The notes under the pieces were generated by a model that worked only from the letters and a program-made list of their open reading frames with translations, made no database searches and was not told the DNA's origin. This document shows positions 61,031 through 64,000 of a stretch of 64,000 bases of DNA, one piece after another. Positions within the stretch are counted from its first letter, which is position 1, and the number at the start of each line of letters is the position of its first letter. The stretch comes from Enterococcus devriesei (GTDB lineage: Bacteria > Bacillota > Bacilli > Lactobacillales > Enterococcaceae), in contig NZ_JXKM01000005.1 of NCBI RefSeq assembly GCF_001885905.1, positions 124,001-188,000 of the forward strand, written 5' to 3'. The translations under genes and the position numbers were made by a program.

Positions 61031-61070
61031 TTTTAAAAACAATTCAAATCAAGATAAAGGAAGATTAACA

Positions 61071-61571
61071 ATGGTAAGAACACAACGCGTTCATCGGAGC
61101 CACATCATTGACGGCGCCTATCAGCTGATTCTCAATGAGGGCTTTAAGAAATTTCACGCTCGTAATATCGCTCAGCACATCTCCTGCTCGACACAGCCAA
61201 TCTATCGTGAGTTTGAGAATTTGGCTGAATTGAAGGCGGTACTAAAAAATCGTATCTTAGTGAAGTACACGGATTTTTTAGACGATCAAGACCCTAAAAA
61301 TCTACGAGCATTGTCCGCCACCATCGTGAATTACGCGACGGACTACCCTGAAGAGTTTTACCGCTTTTTCTTACAGGATTCTGAAACGATCCAAGCCGTT
61401 AAAGAAGTAACCTATACTTTCTTTACAACCATCTGCGCAGAAAAAGAGCATCCTCATGCTTTTGATTTCTTTTGGCAGTATTGTATTGGAAAAGCTGCTT
61501 TGGCGATAAACAATGCCAATCACACGGAAACGTTGGAGGAAGATTTATTTTTTCAAAGCTTCCTTAGCTAA
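61071..61571 (+). CDS. TetR-family transcriptional regulator
   Basis: A 166-residue protein, somewhat short for the family. The N-terminal helix-turn-helix (about 8-55) is seen as IIDGAYQLILNEGFKKFHAR and CSTQPIYREFENLAELK. The C-terminal part has no recognisable ligand signature. AAGGAAG lies before the ATG. No obvious target gene is adjacent; the next gene is convergent. Confidence 0.8.
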   Translation: MVRTQRVHRSHIIDGAYQLILNEGFKKFHARNIAQHISCSTQPIYREFENLAELKAVLKNRILVKYTDFLDDQDPKNLRALSATIVNYATDYPEEFYRFFLQDSETIQAVKEVTYTFFTTICAEKEHPHAFDFFWQYCIGKAALAINNANHTETLEEDLFFQSFLS

Positions 61572-61596
61572 AACTCAAAAATAAAATAAACAAAAA

Positions 61597-61624
61597 AAGC
61601 CTTAGAGAATTTTCTCTAAGGCTT
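61597..61624. terminator. Bidirectional terminator between the TetR gene and cspA-like gene
   Basis: Arms AAGCCTTAGAGA (61597-61608) and TCTCTAAGGCTT (61613-61624) pair perfectly over 12 bases with a 4-base loop. An A run lies on the left side, giving the minus-strand T run for the cold-shock gene. Confidence 0.9.
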
Positions 61625-61633
61625 ATCGTTTTA

Positions 61634-61834
61634 TTATGCTTTGTTAACGTTAGTTGCTTGAGGTCCGCGATCGCTTTCTTCAACATCGAAAGTTACTGCT
61701 TGTCCTTCTTCTAATGTTTTGAAGCCGTCGCCTTGGATTGCTGAGAAATGTACGAATACATCGCTGCCATCTTCGCGAGTGATGAAGCCAAAACCTTTTT
61801 CTGCGTTAAACCATTTTACTGTTCCGTTTTCCAT
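61634..61834 (-). CDS. Cold-shock protein
   Basis: A 66-residue OB-fold RNA chaperone. RNP1 is KGFGFITRE and RNP2 is DVFVHFSAI, both complete. GAGGAGG precedes the ATG. The roughly 150 bases to radC would leave room for the long structured leader common in cold-shock genes, though no defined motif was identified. Confidence 0.96.
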   Translation of the reverse strand: MENGTVKWFNAEKGFGFITREDGSDVFVHFSAIQGDGFKTLEEGQAVTFDVEESDRGPQATNVNKA

Positions 61835-61985
61835 GAATAAAATCCTCCTCGTGCTTTAGCACTTATTGATTGTAACATTGCCAGCCTACGAAAAGGGCAT
61901 CGTCTATATACCAACTCGTATCTAAAACAAAATTACACTAATATTTTAACATTGGTGTTATTCTCTGCGCAAGGGTTTTCAATCT

Positions 61986-62675
61986 CTACTTTAAGTACTT
62001 TTCTTCACGCAAACTGAAATATTTGGTTTCTCCGGTGATAATATGGTCCAATAATTCGATTCCCATCATCTCACCACACTCCCTCACCCGTTCTGTAAAC
62101 TCTAAATCATTTTGCGAAGGGATTGGGTTTCCTGAAGGATGATTATGACCTAAAACTACTCGAGCCGCGCTGATTCGCACTGCTTCACGAAAAATTTCTC
62201 GTGGATGAGCGATACTTTGATTTAGCGAGCCGATAAAAAGTGTTTTTTGCGAAATGATCTCATTTTTGGTATTGAGAAAAAAAGCGACCAGATGCTCTTG
62301 CTGATAATCCTTCAACTCACTAATCAACTGCTGTCCTAATGAAAGACTCGACTGAACCCTTCCCATTTTTGGCTGCAGTGCACAATTGATTCGGTAGCCA
62401 AATTCCATCATCGCTTTTAATTCGATCGCTCGTGTCTCGCCAATTCCCTTGAATTGCTGTAACTCTTGCACGGTCGCTTGTTTTAATTCATATAAGCTTG
62501 GAAAGGTTCGTAAGATTGTTCCGGCTAATTCCATAACATTTTGCTGACGCGAGCCGTTCCGTAAAATAATCGCCAATAATTCTTGGTCCGATAAATGTTT
62601 TTCACCAGTTCGCAACAGACGTTCCCGCGGCCAGGAACTTTCCGGTAGCTCTTGCAACAATAAACTTTTTTCCAT
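61986..62675 (-). CDS. radC: DNA repair-associated JAB/MPN protein RadC
   Basis: A 229-residue protein with an N-terminal helix-hairpin-helix (FKGIGETRAIELKA near 75) and a C-terminal JAMM metal site, HNHPSGNPIPSQND near 177. The cellular role of RadC is unsettled. AAAGGAG precedes the ATG. It follows the HAD gene, probably in one operon with folC. Confidence 0.94.
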   Translation of the reverse strand: MEKSLLLQELPESSWPRERLLRTGEKHLSDQELLAIILRNGSRQQNVMELAGTILRTFPSLYELKQATVQELQQFKGIGETRAIELKAMMEFGYRINCALQPKMGRVQSSLSLGQQLISELKDYQQEHLVAFFLNTKNEIISQKTLFIGSLNQSIAHPREIFREAVRISAARVVLGHNHPSGNPIPSQNDLEFTERVRECGEMMGIELLDHIITGETKYFSLREEKYLK

Positions 62676-62724
62676 AAAAAACTCCTTTACCTACTTTTCT
62701 TTAAAGTACGCAAAGGAGTCAACG

Positions 62725-63384
62725 TTATGCTTCTAAAAAGTCAATCACCTGATGTAAGGTGGGTAGTACCGCTACTGTCTTTGCTTCTAATTCGCTAGTT
62801 GGCGCAACAATATCCGGAACCATCACCACTGGTACCCCCGCACCTTCTGCTGCTAGAATCCCATTTTTAGAGTCCTCTAAGACTAGGCCGTCTGCCGGAT
62901 TAATCCCCAAGCGATCTGCAGCGATCACAAAAATTTCTGGATCAGGTTTCGCAAACTTTACATCTTCGGCTGAGACGATATCAGAAAATTTGTCGCGAAT
63001 GCCAGCATGCTCCAATAATATTTCAATGACTGGTCGCACATTGCTAGAGGCCAACACACGCGGGATATTCTTTTCTTCCAAATAGGTTAGTAACTCATGA
63101 ACGCCTGGCTTCAAATCAACCTCGCCTGTTTTGAAGCGGTCATGAGCCAGCCCCCAGCTTTCATCGATGAATTTTTGAACCGTCGCTTCACCATGGTCCG
63201 CGTACATTTCATGGAGCGCAGCCCAGACTTCTTCGTCCGAGATCCCAATGAAACGCTTGTAGGTCTCTTTAGTGAAGGGGATGTCATATTTTTCAGCTAC
63301 TATTAAATTAGCGTCCTGATAAATCGACTCTGTATCAAACAACAACCCATCCATGTCAAAAATAATTCCCTTAGTTTTTTTCAT
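62725..63384 (-). CDS. HAD-superfamily hydrolase (beta-phosphoglucomutase-like)
   Basis: A 219-residue enzyme. Motif I is IFDMDGLLFDT (nucleophile Asp near residue 10), motif II is LASSNVRP, and motif III/IV are FAKPDPEIF and VLEDSKNGI. A helical cap lies between motif I and II. Substrates of such proteins are broad sugar phosphates. Its start overlaps the folC 3' end by 14 bases. Confidence 0.92.
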   Translation of the reverse strand: MKKTKGIIFDMDGLLFDTESIYQDANLIVAEKYDIPFTKETYKRFIGISDEEVWAALHEMYADHGEATVQKFIDESWGLAHDRFKTGEVDLKPGVHELLTYLEEKNIPRVLASSNVRPVIEILLEHAGIRDKFSDIVSAEDVKFAKPDPEIFVIAADRLGINPADGLVLEDSKNGILAAEGAGVPVVMVPDIVAPTSELEAKTVAVLPTLHQVIDFLEA

Positions 63385-64000
63385 CGCTTCCTCCTATATT
63401 TAATAATAATTGACGTACTTCAGAGACGAAGTACAACGATCCTGTAATTAAAAGTAAATCATCCTCTGCCATATCCTCCAACAATTCCCCCAACCCAAAT
63501 TGCCATAGCGAAACGACGCTAAACTGATTATTTTCCCGATCATCATAGCGGGCGAGATCCATTGCCTTAGGATATTCAAAGGTGGTTAAATAAATCCGTA
63601 CATTGGGAATTTCTTGTAACAACGCAAGCATTTGATCAATATCTTTTGTCTCTAAGGCCGAAAACAACACTTTGACATTGTAATTACGAAATTCTTTTTT
63701 AACATTTTCTACTAAACGCTTCATAGCGTGGCTGTTGTGAGCACCATCCATTACGATCAATGGCTCATCGCTGACCTTCTCCATCCGAGCCGGCCATTGG
63801 GCATTAGCTAAGCCTTTTTGAACTGTTTTCTCGTCAAAAGGTAGCCGCTGTTGTTCACAATACAAGCGGAACAGCTCGATAGCGACTCCCGCATTTTCTA
63901 CTTGATGCCGGCCTAAAAGTGGGACTTTCAACGAAGAAAGCTTGCCCGCTTGGTCGTTAAAGGTAAATAGTTCTCCCCACGTTGGATCAGGGTGTAAATA
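63371..64000 (-). CDS. folC: Folylpolyglutamate synthase / dihydrofolate synthase, C-terminal part (runs off the window end)
   Basis: The minus-strand frame is open from the right edge to the stop at 63371, 209 codons. It includes the C-terminal Mur-ligase-type domain: LGRHQVENAGVAIELF, then WPARMEKVSDEPLIVMDGAHNSHAMKRL. This matches FolC, which adds glutamate to folates. The N-terminal ATP-binding part is outside the window. It overlaps the HAD gene. Confidence 0.93.
   Translation of the reverse strand, partial: YLHPDPTWGELFTFNDQAGKLSSLKVPLLGRHQVENAGVAIELFRLYCEQQRLPFDEKTVQKGLANAQWPARMEKVSDEPLIVMDGAHNSHAMKRLVENVKKEFRNYNVKVLFSALETKDIDQMLALLQEIPNVRIYLTTFEYPKAMDLARYDDRENNQFSVVSLWQFGLGELLEDMAEDDLLLITGSLYFVSEVRQLLLNIGGSDEKN

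Overview
The window reads as chromosome of a low-to-mid GC Firmicute of the order Lactobacillales, most probably an Enterococcus. This rests on gene order and protein character: comFA-comFC-hpf-secA-prfB-ftsEX, atpBEFHAGDC followed by a DUF1146 gene, murA and an EpuA-type gene, secG-esterase-rnr-smpB, rpoY-rnjA, and a giant LPxTG surface protein. The species is not determined. No phage, transposase, CRISPR array, rRNA or plasmid gene was seen. Most genes lie on the minus strand.

Layout. 1-583: the 5' part of an XRE-type membrane-linked regulator, cut by the window edge. 987-8771: one 2594-residue cell-wall-anchored adhesin with a collagen-binding-like N-terminal half, two SpaA-like domains and nine Cna B-type repeats; no sortase lies beside it. 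9190-13997: an accessory set of single genes (HhH protein, VOC protein, AraC regulator, orphan PstS, cardiolipin synthase, GNAT enzyme and a Gdx-type SMR exporter with an attenuator-like leader). 14262-22627: core secretion, division, translation and competence genes, including prfB with its programmed frameshift. 22773-30285: a small DUF protein, a YigZ protein, an autoregulated GntR regulator, a 1413-residue acyl-CoA dehydratase activase fusion and its divergent TetR regulator.

30503-30658: tRNA-Gln and tRNA-Tyr. 30740-36301: DUF2969 gene, then a branched-chain amino acid ABC operon (livJ-H-M-G-F) ending in a CBS-ACT sensor gene. 36776-38977: yidD, an EpuA-like 58-residue protein, murA and a DUF1146 gene. 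39333-45783: the complete F1Fo ATP synthase operon. 46073-50034: smpB, rnr, carboxylesterase and secG. 50115-54491: a YjdJ/YjdI pair, an unknown protein plus gamma carbonic anhydrase, and an M29 aminopeptidase with a YjeM-like amino acid transporter. 54963-58450: a heterodimeric ABC exporter with one degenerate ATP site. 58935-60825: rpoY-rnjA on the plus strand. 61071-64000: a TetR regulator, cold-shock protein, radC, a HAD phosphatase and the 3' part of folC.

Most of the window is ordinary core genome and no clearly new multi-gene system was found. The points most worth following are the promoter-leader-terminator arrangement ahead of the Gdx-type exporter, the giant adhesin, the activase fusion without dehydratase partners, a repeated 3'-UTR/terminator element, and several palindromic operators embedded in promoters.
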